Positions 55,431-63,276 of a DNA stretch of 64,000 nucleotides are shown piece by piece. Both the position numbers and the translations under genes were made by a program. The notes below the pieces were generated by a model. It saw nothing but the letters and a program-made list of their open reading frames with translations. It ran no database searches and was not told the DNA's origin. Origin of the DNA: CAWUFC02 sp963921335 (GTDB lineage Bacteria > Pseudomonadota > Gammaproteobacteria > Pseudomonadales > Halieaceae); assembly GCA_963921335.3 (NCBI GenBank), contig CAWUFC020000002.1, positions 620,001-684,000 of the forward strand. Direction: 5' to 3'. Numbering within the stretch: the stretch's first letter is position 1; every line of letters starts with the position of its first letter.

Positions 55431-57451
55431 GGTCTGGCCTCCTCGCCGGGTACCGTGGCTCGCTCTACCAACTGCACGATGTCGTAGGTGGGTGCAGGCG
55501 TGTTTTCAGCAACCGCTTCCACGCCGGATTCCACCATCTGGTGGCAAAATGGACAGGCGGTCGCCAGCAGATTCGCATCGGTGGCAATCAGCTCAGCAGC
55601 GCGATCCTCATTAATGCGGGTACCGACCTCTGTGGTCATCTGTGACATACCACCCCCGGCACCGCAACAGCGACCCTGACGCCCATGCCGAGGGGGCTCC
55701 ACCATTGTGGCACCCAGGCTCTGCAACAACTCACGTGGTCCGTCGATAATTTCGTTGTAGCGCCCCAGGTAACAGGCGTCGTGATAGGTCACCGTAGTGT
55801 CGAGGGGGCGACTGGCTTTGAGACGCCCTTCTGCGACCAGGTGCTGCAGCAATTCAGTGTGGTGCATCACCTCCAACTCAAGGCCGAACTCCCGGTACTC
55901 GTTTTTCAATGTGTTAAAGCAGTGCGGACAGGCGGTGACGATTTTGCGCACCCCATACTTCATGAAAGTGTTTACGTTTTTACCCGCCAGCTCCTGGTAT
56001 AGCCATTCATTGCCCGTGCGCCGGGCGGTATCACCACTACAGCGTTCCTCCGAGCCGAGAATCGCAAAACTGACGTCCGCCTGCTTCAGCACCCGGGCAA
56101 AACTGCGCGTGATCTTGCGGTATTGATCGTCAAAGGCACCGGTACAGCCGACCCAGAAAAGAAGCTCGTACTGCTCGGGGTTATCACTGTCGCCCAAAAT
56201 GGGAATATCCAGCCCTTCAGCCCAGAGCGTGCGCTTCTGTGAGCCGTAACCCCAGGGATCACCCGCGGTTTCCAGGTTGCGATAAAGGGTGACCAGCTCC
56301 GTGGGAATCTCGGCTGCTTCCATAACCTGCTCGCGGCGTACCTCGAGCAGTTTCTGCATCGGCTCTACCTCAACGGGGCAAACATCGTTACAGGCCTGGC
56401 AAGAGGTGCACTGCCAGATAGATTCCTGACCGATCGCATCAGCCAATGTGCCCGTACCTTTGGGCTTTTCCCAAAATGGCAATAAACCTGCCTGCTCATC
56501 CACATGATGCATCAGGTCGTTGACCACCGCCTTCGGCGACAGGGCTTTACCCGTCGTCGCGGCCGGGCAAGCATCCTGGCAACGGCCGCACTGGGTACAG
56601 CTGTACAGGTCGAGCAGCTGCTTGCGGTTCAGGTCAGCCGCATCGCGAGCACCAACATGCTCTTCGGGTGCATCGGGTTGCAGACTGAGACGCCGCAACT
56701 GTCCTCGGTTGCGCAGGCCGGAAAAGAAAAAGTTGAACGGGGCAAACACCGGATGCTGGTGACGCGAAAATGGGATGTAGACAATCGCCAACAGCAGGAT
56801 GGCAGATTGCGACCACCACAGCAGTCGATACAAGCCGAGTTGGCTATCAGAGGCAAGAGGCGCAGTCATGGCTGCAAACAGGGCCGATATCGCCCCTGCT
56901 ACGCCCACCTCCAGGTTGTCTCGCAGACCCTGCAGCGCAAAGTAACAGGCCACCATCAATCCAGCCGCCAGCGCCATCAATGCCATGGGCGTCACTTCAA
57001 AATGCGGGCCGAGGCGACTCAGCTTCAGCCAGGCTCTGCGTGCCACCGCGCTCAGCAAGGCCAGAAAAAGGCCCAGCGCCAGCCAGTCCAGCAGATGGGT
57101 AAAACCGATAGAGACAAGGTGCAGGCGAATACCCGCAAACAACCCGAGGCCCTCACCCATAATCTCTAAGATCAGGAAATAGGCCACGAAAGCATAAAAG
57201 CCCCAGAAGATGAAAAGGTGCGTGAGGCCGGCCGTATCACGCAGGCTAATGTTCCGAATATTGGAGAGCTGACCGGGAACATACAGCAACACACGCATCA
57301 GGCCAGCGCCAATCGACTGGGCCGCGCTGCCGGAGGACGCAGGGCGCCCGGCCATAATCACACGGAAACGACGCCACAACGTGTGTGCCGCTATACCGCC
57401 GCAAACCATTAGCAGGGCTAGAAACAGGATCTGTTCTGCGCCAGTCAGCAT
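55427..57451 (-). CDS. Membrane Fe-S oxidoreductase, DgcB/HdrD-like
   Basis: 674 residues. About five transmembrane helices occupy residues 1-240. Then two 4Fe-4S ferredoxin motifs (CTQCGRCQDACPAA and CTSCQACNDVCPVEVEP) and two CCG domains (VGCTGAFDDQYRK ... EERCSGDTARRTGNEWLYQ, and HDACYLGRYNEI ... GRCCGAGGGMSQ). This layout is that of DgcB and of membrane electron-transfer proteins that accept electrons from ETF and pass them to quinone. It is the first gene of the ~13.6-kb operon; the divergent tetR and the palindrome at 57571 lie in front of it. Confidence 0.92.
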   Translation of the reverse strand: MLTGAEQILFLALLMVCGGIAAHTLWRRFRVIMAGRPASSGSAAQSIGAGLMRVLLYVPGQLSNIRNISLRDTAGLTHLFIFWGFYAFVAYFLILEIMGEGLGLFAGIRLHLVSIGFTHLLDWLALGLFLALLSAVARRAWLKLSRLGPHFEVTPMALMALAAGLMVACYFALQGLRDNLEVGVAGAISALFAAMTAPLASDSQLGLYRLLWWSQSAILLLAIVYIPFSRHQHPVFAPFNFFFSGLRNRGQLRRLSLQPDAPEEHVGARDAADLNRKQLLDLYSCTQCGRCQDACPAATTGKALSPKAVVNDLMHHVDEQAGLLPFWEKPKGTGTLADAIGQESIWQCTSCQACNDVCPVEVEPMQKLLEVRREQVMEAAEIPTELVTLYRNLETAGDPWGYGSQKRTLWAEGLDIPILGDSDNPEQYELLFWVGCTGAFDDQYRKITRSFARVLKQADVSFAILGSEERCSGDTARRTGNEWLYQELAGKNVNTFMKYGVRKIVTACPHCFNTLKNEYREFGLELEVMHHTELLQHLVAEGRLKASRPLDTTVTYHDACYLGRYNEIIDGPRELLQSLGATMVEPPRHGRQGRCCGAGGGMSQMTTEVGTRINEDRAAELIATDANLLATACPFCHQMVESGVEAVAENTPAPTYDIVQLVERATVPGEEARP

Positions 57452-57570
57452 TTTTCACCCTCTTCTTTTGAATCCGGTGCCACAGGAGCCTTGCTGCCCG
57501 TTTTCTTGTGATTGAGCGGCGACGACTCCAAGTCAAAAATTAGCACAAGCTGAGCAAATCTTACATAAAA

Positions 57571-57587
57571 AATGAAAATATTTCATT
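57571..57587. promoter_or_regulatory. TetR-type operator (AATGAA-N5-TTCATT) in divergent promoter
   Basis: A perfect 6-bp-arm palindrome AATGAA AATAT TTCATT in the 246-bp gap between the DgcB-like gene and tetR at 57698. Its exact symmetry and similarity to the sites at 58376 and 42271 support a shared TetR operator. Confidence 0.6.
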
Positions 57588-57697
57588 ATTTTAATTGATG
57601 TAAGTTTTTGATCCCTGCGAGCGCTTGAAATACACACTGGGTACCAGGTTTCCAGTTAGGGCATAATGACCTCAACAGCGCGAAAACGGTGGAGTTA

Positions 57698-58375
57698 ATG
57701 CCTGGAAAAGCCAGAAAAAAAGTGGGCATAACTGCAGCCAGCAACGACGACGGCCCCAAATTGCGAGCCCGCCCGACACAGGCCCGCGCAGAACGCAATG
57801 TTGCCAATATCCTGCAGGCGGCAACCACCCTGGTTGCCAAGCACGGCGCTTCTGGCGTGTCGACATCTTCGATCGCCCGGGAAGCAGGTGTACCTGTGGG
57901 CAGCATTTATCGGTACTTCGACAATAAAGAGGCCATTTTCTCGGCCCTGGCTCATCGACAGCACGAGGAAAAGGACGCCCGATTCAGCGAGTACCTCCCG
58001 GATCATCCGGAGGACCTGGACACGGACGAGTATGTCGCACAGTGGGTAGAAAACCTGCTGGATTCATTGCGCGAGTTGCCAGCCTACGAAGAACTTTTGC
58101 AACTCGCTGTCAGGCTTCCAGATCACGGTGAGGAAAACCTGGCCTCCACCGAACGTTGGGTCAAGGCAGTACGTCATCTGAGTATTTTCAATGAACTGGA
58201 TATTCCGGCAGAAGATCGGGAAGCGTTCTACCGCATGTTCGTCCATGCAGGGCAGGCGACCATCGAAATGGCACTACTGAGCGAGACTGAGGCGGAATAT
58301 CGCCGCTACAAACGACAGATGACCATCATGCTGCAGGCTTACATCGGGCACTACAAAGCCGGAGCTATCAAGTAA
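57698..58375 (+). CDS. TetR family transcriptional regulator (first of tandem pair)
   Basis: 225 residues from the ATG at 57698, preceded by GGTGGAG; a GTG at 57689 is also possible. The TetR_N helix-turn-helix is VSTSSIAREAGVPVGSIYRYFDNKEAIFSAL after ERNVANILQAATTLVAKHG. The effector domain is unrecognised. It shares clear similarity along its length with the next gene (LLQLAVRLPDH in both), so the two arose by tandem duplication. It is divergent from the large operon and probably represses it. Confidence 0.95.
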   Translation: MPGKARKKVGITAASNDDGPKLRARPTQARAERNVANILQAATTLVAKHGASGVSTSSIAREAGVPVGSIYRYFDNKEAIFSALAHRQHEEKDARFSEYLPDHPEDLDTDEYVAQWVENLLDSLRELPAYEELLQLAVRLPDHGEENLASTERWVKAVRHLSIFNELDIPAEDREAFYRMFVHAGQATIEMALLSETEAEYRRYKRQMTIMLQAYIGHYKAGAIK

Positions 58376-58392
58376 AATGAATTTTATTCATG
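58376..58392. promoter_or_regulatory. TetR-type operator (AATGAA-N5-TTCATG) between tandem tetR genes
   Basis: AATGAA TTTTA TTCATG immediately after the stop of the first tetR gene and 40 nt before the second tetR start; eleven of twelve arm positions match the site at 57571. Confidence 0.55.
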
Positions 58393-58431
58393 TTTATTGT
58401 GAAACTATTCATTAGCTGGTAGCCTCCTGAC

Positions 58432-59091
58432 ATGCCAAGCCGCACCCAGACAAAGCCCAAATCCGCTCCGGATACTGCAGCACGCTCCACGCCGAGACAG
58501 GCGAGAGCGGCCAAGACCGTGCAGAAAATTCTGGATGCCTCGATCGACCTGGTGGCCAGCGAAGGCGCCGCCTCGGTCACTACGTCCAGTATCGCCAAGG
58601 CCGCGGGCGTACCGGTGGGCACGGTCTATCGATACTTCAAAGACAAGGACGAGATCTTCAGTCACCTGGCCGATCAGTTCCAGCAAGAAGTGGATGATCA
58701 CTTTGCTGACTTCCTGCCGCTGGATGCTGAGGCCATGAGTGAGATGGAGTTTCTGGACGCCTGGCTGGAGAACCTGATTGAGCAGATGAAGGCGCGCCCC
58801 GCCTTTATCGAGCTACTGCGCCTGGCGGTCAGGCTGCCTGATCACTACCACCGCACCCGTCGCTCAACAGCGCGCTGGATCCCAGAGGTTGGAAGACTCC
58901 CGGTATTCAACGCATTGGACATTCCACTCGGCGATCGCAAAGCCTTTTACGATGTCTGGATCAATACCGGCTGGGTGGCCATGGAACTGTCCCTGCTGGC
59001 GGACACAGACGAGGATTACCAGCGCCTGAAAAACCAGGCCAAGTTGCTGCTGTTGTCCTACTTCGGCCACTACCAGGACCAGGCCCGGTAG
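58432..59091 (+). CDS. TetR family transcriptional regulator (second of tandem pair)
   Basis: 219 residues. TetR_N: KTVQKILDASIDLVASEGAASVTTSSIAKAAGVPVGTVYRYFKDKDEIFSHL. The effector domain follows the same pattern as its neighbour (FIELLRLAVRLPDHYHRTRRS, WINTGWVAMELSLLADTDEDYQRLK). The near-identical recognition helices (SSIAREAGVPVGSIYRYF against SSIAKAAGVPVGTVYRYF) suggest both bind the same operator. It is convergent with the amidinotransferase-like gene. Confidence 0.95.
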   Translation: MPSRTQTKPKSAPDTAARSTPRQARAAKTVQKILDASIDLVASEGAASVTTSSIAKAAGVPVGTVYRYFKDKDEIFSHLADQFQQEVDDHFADFLPLDAEAMSEMEFLDAWLENLIEQMKARPAFIELLRLAVRLPDHYHRTRRSTARWIPEVGRLPVFNALDIPLGDRKAFYDVWINTGWVAMELSLLADTDEDYQRLKNQAKLLLLSYFGHYQDQAR

Positions 59092-59105
59092 CAGCCGACA
59101 TCCGA

Positions 59106-60284
59106 TCAGTCGTTTTCGCGCCAGATGTTGGTATCGGAACAATCGATACCGCTGTTAAAGCTCTGCCAGCAAGTCTGGTAAGGCACCGGAATAGGCTCAT
59201 AACCGCGCTTGTCCAAAATATCCATCGTTGCGGTACAGGATGAATCCATGAACACGCGGCCATCTCCCAGACAGGTGGAGTTCGCCACGCCCTTTTTGAT
59301 GTCTTCCAGAGGCAGGGGAATAATTTCCCAGTCCTTGATGCAATTGGGCAGCTCTGACCACATCCCGTTCTTGCCGTCATCGGGCAGACCGATCACACCC
59401 TCAACCACGTTCAGCATGATGCAGTCCTGGTGATAGCTGACATTGCTGTCGAAGTACCAGGTTTCGCAATTGATACCCAGGTCTGACAGCAGACGCATGT
59501 ACAGGTCACGACCGCGGACGTCGCCAGCAGGCGCGAGGTGCCCCTGCCCTGCCTCGATCTTGTGCATATCGTCCACAGATGCCGCACCCAATCCAAACAT
59601 GATGGTTTTACCGGGCATGTAACGCCAGTCAGCGAGATCAAGGCCTGCAATGCCAGGCCCCACCACTGTCGGATCCGGCTCCGGTGCCAGGAAAGGTGCA
59701 AATGCCGCGTTGGGGTCTTCCTCGATCAGTGCCAGCTGAGCAGCACGCGCCGCCATGCCAGCAGGCTTACAAGGGCCGGCAGTTTCGGCTACGAGCATGT
59801 ACTTGTCGGCCATTTGCCAGCGGGCGCCGGCATACAGTGACAAGTACTTCTGGTTGGCATAGCGGGCATAATCAAGGATCGGCTCCGGAGTCCAGCCCAG
59901 TCGATTCTTGATAATGGTGACACCGGCATCCTCGTAGGCTTTATCGCGGGCCGCACACTCCTCCACCATTTTCTCATAGCCTTCCGGCCACACGTCGCGC
60001 ACGTGCTTGCCGCCGTTTTCAGCCCACCACTTCTGGGCCTCTTCGCTCATATTGTCCTTGATCAGACCATGCGCTTCAGGCGTGACATAGGGCACGTAAA
60101 TATCATAGGGATCACCCACAGCACAGGCGCGCAGCTTGGCCAGGCAGTTTTCTTCAAACACCTTAATGCCCTTGCCGCGAATCTGGTCCTCCCAGTGCTT
60201 GTTGTAGACATCCCACATTTCCTTGGGATCTTCCGGCTTCGGTTCCGGGTTGTATGCCAATTCCTTTGCTGTCTTCTCACTCAT
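59106..60284 (-). CDS. Amidinotransferase-family (guanidine-modifying enzyme superfamily) protein
   Basis: 392 residues from the ATG at 60284, preceded by CGGAG at 8 nt; the frame beyond it is shadow. The C-terminal half has the amidinotransferase layout: the catalytic His285 in SYHQD, then LPNCIKDWEIIPLPLEDI, and the nucleophile candidate Cys382 in FNSGIDCSDTN near the C-terminus, where arginine:glycine amidinotransferases have GGxxRCST. The strict GGxxRC motif is not conserved, so the product may have a different donor or acceptor. Enzymes of the superfamily transfer or hydrolyse amidino groups of arginine-like compounds. It is divergent from an AraC regulator. Confidence 0.75.
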   Translation of the reverse strand: MSEKTAKELAYNPEPKPEDPKEMWDVYNKHWEDQIRGKGIKVFEENCLAKLRACAVGDPYDIYVPYVTPEAHGLIKDNMSEEAQKWWAENGGKHVRDVWPEGYEKMVEECAARDKAYEDAGVTIIKNRLGWTPEPILDYARYANQKYLSLYAGARWQMADKYMLVAETAGPCKPAGMAARAAQLALIEEDPNAAFAPFLAPEPDPTVVGPGIAGLDLADWRYMPGKTIMFGLGAASVDDMHKIEAGQGHLAPAGDVRGRDLYMRLLSDLGINCETWYFDSNVSYHQDCIMLNVVEGVIGLPDDGKNGMWSELPNCIKDWEIIPLPLEDIKKGVANSTCLGDGRVFMDSSCTATMDILDKRGYEPIPVPYQTCWQSFNSGIDCSDTNIWREND

Positions 60285-60356
60285 CTGCTCACTCCGGGTC
60301 GTGATACTTAATGGGCCTAAAATACTGGCACACAGATTTGTGAGGCGACTACTGGT

Positions 60357-60489
60357 TTCTGGATACTTGTTTGGCTCAAACTCTTTAATGGACTCAAGGA
60401 AATGTCTACTATTTGTATCGCCAAGAGTGCCGTACCTCGCCCAGCACCCAGATACACTTACAAACTCTAATGCTGAATTCTGGATACTT
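60357..60489. repeat. Direct repeat TTCTGGATACTT before the AraC gene
   Basis: The 12-mer TTCTGGATACTT occurs at 60357-60368 and again at 60478-60489 in the 216-bp gap between the amidinotransferase-like gene and the AraC gene. AraC-type activators commonly use direct repeats; assignment is inferred. Confidence 0.4.
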
Positions 60490-60500
60490 TTTGAACCGTA

Positions 60501-61469
60501 ATGCTTAAAGTTTTTAGCCCTCATCTGGCCCGATACAGTTTTACAGATGTCGGTCAGTATGCTGCAGCCTTCCATCAACACTTTGGAGGCGAGGTGGTGC
60601 AGTTGGATCCTGGCGAGCTGGAACTGGACGTCGCTCTGTTGCAGCTGCCGGGCATGGTCATCACAAGCCTTAAGACCAACCGAAGCCTGTCGCTTGAAGG
60701 GACATTCCATCGCGGCTGGACCAGCTTTGTACTTTCACCAAACCGGGTGCAAACAGAGCCTGCCAACTGGTGCGGGGTTGATGTTGACGCCAATACCTTA
60801 AGTATTTCCCACCCAGTGCGTGAGCACTATTACAGGTTGCCAGCGCATTGGCATGACATCCAGATCATGGTGACCGACGACTTACTCAGGAATGCAGATA
60901 TCGCCTCCGATGCATTGCTGGACCAGGCCCTTGTGCCGCAGCATGCACACTTGCCGCTCTCTGCGCCCCACGCCAGACGCCTCACCAGGCAACTGCATGA
61001 ACTGCTGACTCCGGCTGCCGCAGATCCCATCGGAGCACAGTGCGATCAACAGATCACTGCACTGAGAGAGCAACTCATTGAGGAACTCGCCCGTGCCATT
61101 GAGGTGGGTGAAATCAATCGAAACGCAGCAGGACCGCTGCAAAGCACTCGGCACTCGCACCTGGTCATGGACGTCATGGCCTCAGTGCGCAATCAGATCG
61201 ATTTGCCGGCAACTGCCGAACAGTTGTGCGAAGACATGGGGCTCAACCAGTGGCGAGTACAGCGATCTTTCCGGAAAGTGCTAGGCATATCACCCTACCA
61301 GTATTTGCTTCGGGTTAGGCTGAATCGGGCTCGCAGTGATTTATTGCGGGACTCGCATTCAGCGCGAATCACAGATATCGCCACAACACACGGTTTTGCC
61401 AGCGCCAGCGAGTTCTCAAGGCACTACAAGCGTTTCTTTGGTGAATCGCCCTCGAGCACCCTACGCTGA
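60501..61469 (+). CDS. AraC family transcriptional regulator
   Basis: 322 residues. The C-terminal AraC/XylS domain has two helix-turn-helix units: AEQLCEDMGLNQWRVQRSFRKVLGISPYQYLLRVRLNRARSDLL and ITDIATTHGFASASEFSRHYKRFFGESPSSTLR. The N-terminal ~200 residues resemble the effector domain of the frameshifted AraC gene at 38057 (both have a LLQLPG...L.TN.SL...G segment), and contain no recognisable cupin ligand set. It is divergent from the amidinotransferase-like gene and likely activates it. Confidence 0.93.
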   Translation: MLKVFSPHLARYSFTDVGQYAAAFHQHFGGEVVQLDPGELELDVALLQLPGMVITSLKTNRSLSLEGTFHRGWTSFVLSPNRVQTEPANWCGVDVDANTLSISHPVREHYYRLPAHWHDIQIMVTDDLLRNADIASDALLDQALVPQHAHLPLSAPHARRLTRQLHELLTPAAADPIGAQCDQQITALREQLIEELARAIEVGEINRNAAGPLQSTRHSHLVMDVMASVRNQIDLPATAEQLCEDMGLNQWRVQRSFRKVLGISPYQYLLRVRLNRARSDLLRDSHSARITDIATTHGFASASEFSRHYKRFFGESPSSTLR

Positions 61470-61472
61470 GTT

Positions 61473-62258
61473 CTAGCGCGCCTCTCCACCAAACTGCCCG
61501 GCTACATTGAAGTGCTTACCAGCGGTGAAACCGCCGTCCACCGGCATTGAGATGCCAGTGACAAAAGAGGCATCCTCTGAAGCCAGAAACAGGATCACAT
61601 TGGCGATCTCTACCGGCTGACCAAAGCGACGCATCATATGCCTACCGGCAATCGCATCGCGCAGCTCACCATCCACCATCTCAATGCCAGGGGTCGCAAT
61701 ATAACCGGGGCAGATGGCGTTCACGCGAATACCATGGGTGGCATAATCAATGGCCATGTTCTTGGTCAGCGTCACAATCGCACCTTTGGCAGCGTTGTAG
61801 GCCGCCACAAAGTCGCCACCTTCGAGACCCAGGGCGCTGGACAGGTTCACAATACTGCCGCTGCCGCTTGCCATCATGGGTTTTAGCACCGCCCGACTGG
61901 CCAGGAAGGTTCCTTTTAGATTGACGTCAATTTGCAGGTCCCAGTCTTCAATGCTGGTGTCATGTACTGAGCCGGTAATGGAGAAGCCCGCGCAATTGAC
62001 CAGCACGTCGACGGCACCATGCTCCGCCACAATCTGCTCAACCGCATCGGCCAGTGTGTGCTCGTCAGTGACGCTGCCCACAAACATCTTGCAACGAGGC
62101 TCCTTCGCAATAGCCTGTGCCCAGTCACCGGTATCGCTGTCTTTCAGGTCATAGCCGAAGGCTATACCGCCCTCTTCCACAAAGCGCAGTGCCGTACAGG
62201 CACCGATGCCCGAACCCGCGCCGGTGATCAGCGCTACCTTTCCCTCGAATCTACTCAT
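61473..62258 (-). CDS. SDR family oxidoreductase
   Basis: 261 residues. Classical SDR: TGAGSGIGACTALRF at the N-terminus, NCAGFSI near 90, SIVNLSSALG with the catalytic Ser, and YNAAKGAIVTL with Tyr and Lys. NAD(P)-dependent; substrate unknown. It is convergent with the AraC gene (3 nt between stops) and is the last gene of a short minus-strand unit with the MetX-like and PanB-like genes. Confidence 0.95.
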   Translation of the reverse strand: MSRFEGKVALITGAGSGIGACTALRFVEEGGIAFGYDLKDSDTGDWAQAIAKEPRCKMFVGSVTDEHTLADAVEQIVAEHGAVDVLVNCAGFSITGSVHDTSIEDWDLQIDVNLKGTFLASRAVLKPMMASGSGSIVNLSSALGLEGGDFVAAYNAAKGAIVTLTKNMAIDYATHGIRVNAICPGYIATPGIEMVDGELRDAIAGRHMMRRFGQPVEIANVILFLASEDASFVTGISMPVDGGFTAGKHFNVAGQFGGEAR

Positions 62259-62307
62259 AGTGCTACTCCAAAAATGTTCTTTGTGTGCTGCTGGCTACCT
62301 GAGAGTC

Positions 62308-63275
62308 TTAAGCCAGATTGGTCAACGCCAATGCCACTTGTTCTGCCAGGCCTGAGTCGGTTTCGGTAAACGCCATATGCCCTGCATCACTGTCTGTGAC
62401 GTAGGCACGCATGCCGATCTGCTCAGCCAGCTCGATCGCTGGCCCCGGGTTTACCAGCATGTCGCGCGATGCGACAACCGCGGCTCCACCAAGCTCCCTC
62501 TCGCCAAGTTGACCGAAGCCCGAAAAGTTTTCGCTCAGGTCAAAACACTCAAAGGCCTCCGTCTGGCTTTTAACATCGAGTAAGCCCAGGTAAGTGGGTT
62601 GACCTGCCAGCCCCCAATCTCCTCAACAAAGCCATCCACACCGCTGGCTGGGACTTCCCTGCTGATATAGTCTGGCGTCCACAGAGTCAGCCCATCCAGT
62701 GTGGACAATTGCCGCACCGTTAGGGCCACACTCTCGTCACTGTCCCGCAACTGATTCAGTATCTGCCTGCGCAGACCAAACAGCATTCGATCGTAGGCGG
62801 TCAACCATGGCGTACCCTGCACAGCCAAGTAGTTACGCGCCAGCTCGGGAAAGCTCGCCAGCCACTGGTAAGTCTGCATACCCCCCATGGAGACACCCGT
62901 AACCAGCTGCAGCTGCTCGATCTCCAGAACTTCCTGAACCAATTGGCGCTGTGATGCCACCATGTCTGCCAGAGTGATGCTGGGAAAGGAAAGCCCGGGC
63001 TGGCGTGTACTGTTAGACGGTGAAGAGGACAGTCCATTGCCCAGAGCGTTCACGACAATGACGTGAAAGCGCTCAGTATCAAAAATATCACCGGGGCCGA
63101 TAATGCCCGCCTCAGCGATATCCGAATCGGTACCCATGTACCAGGTTGGAAACAATAAGGCGTTGTCGCGATTGGCGCTTAGCTCACCATAGCAGCGATA
63201 GGACAACTGACAGTCGTGCAGTGTATCGCCGCTCTGCAGGGATAAATCACCCAGTTCGGCGCGCAGCAGTGGCAT
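62308..63275 (-). pseudogene. MetX-like (homoserine O-acetyltransferase-type) alpha/beta hydrolase, frameshifted
   Basis: ATG at 63275, 1 nt after the PanB-like stop. The alpha/beta-hydrolase core has LSYRCYGELSANRDNALLFPTWYMGTDSD, a Ser nucleophile elbow in LVTGVSMGGMQTYQW, and the acid and His regions (TDSDAGHMAF near the end). The frame is lost near 62589-62590, where a GG in the sense complement would need one more base to join NPLT to LGLLDVKSQTEAFECF. Joined length is about 322 residues. The MetX family acylates homoserine or serine, but several members are plain acyl hydrolases, so the reaction is uncertain. Confidence 0.75.
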
Positions 63276-63276
63276 A

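Noticed and set aside
54528..55487. 319-residue ORF opposite the flavoprotein gene
   Set aside because: Antisense shadow; no start signal and no recognisable domain.
58398..58413. A fourth TetR site (GTGAAACTATTCATT)
   Set aside because: The arms align only with a 4-nt spacer, unlike the 5-nt spacer of the other three sites.
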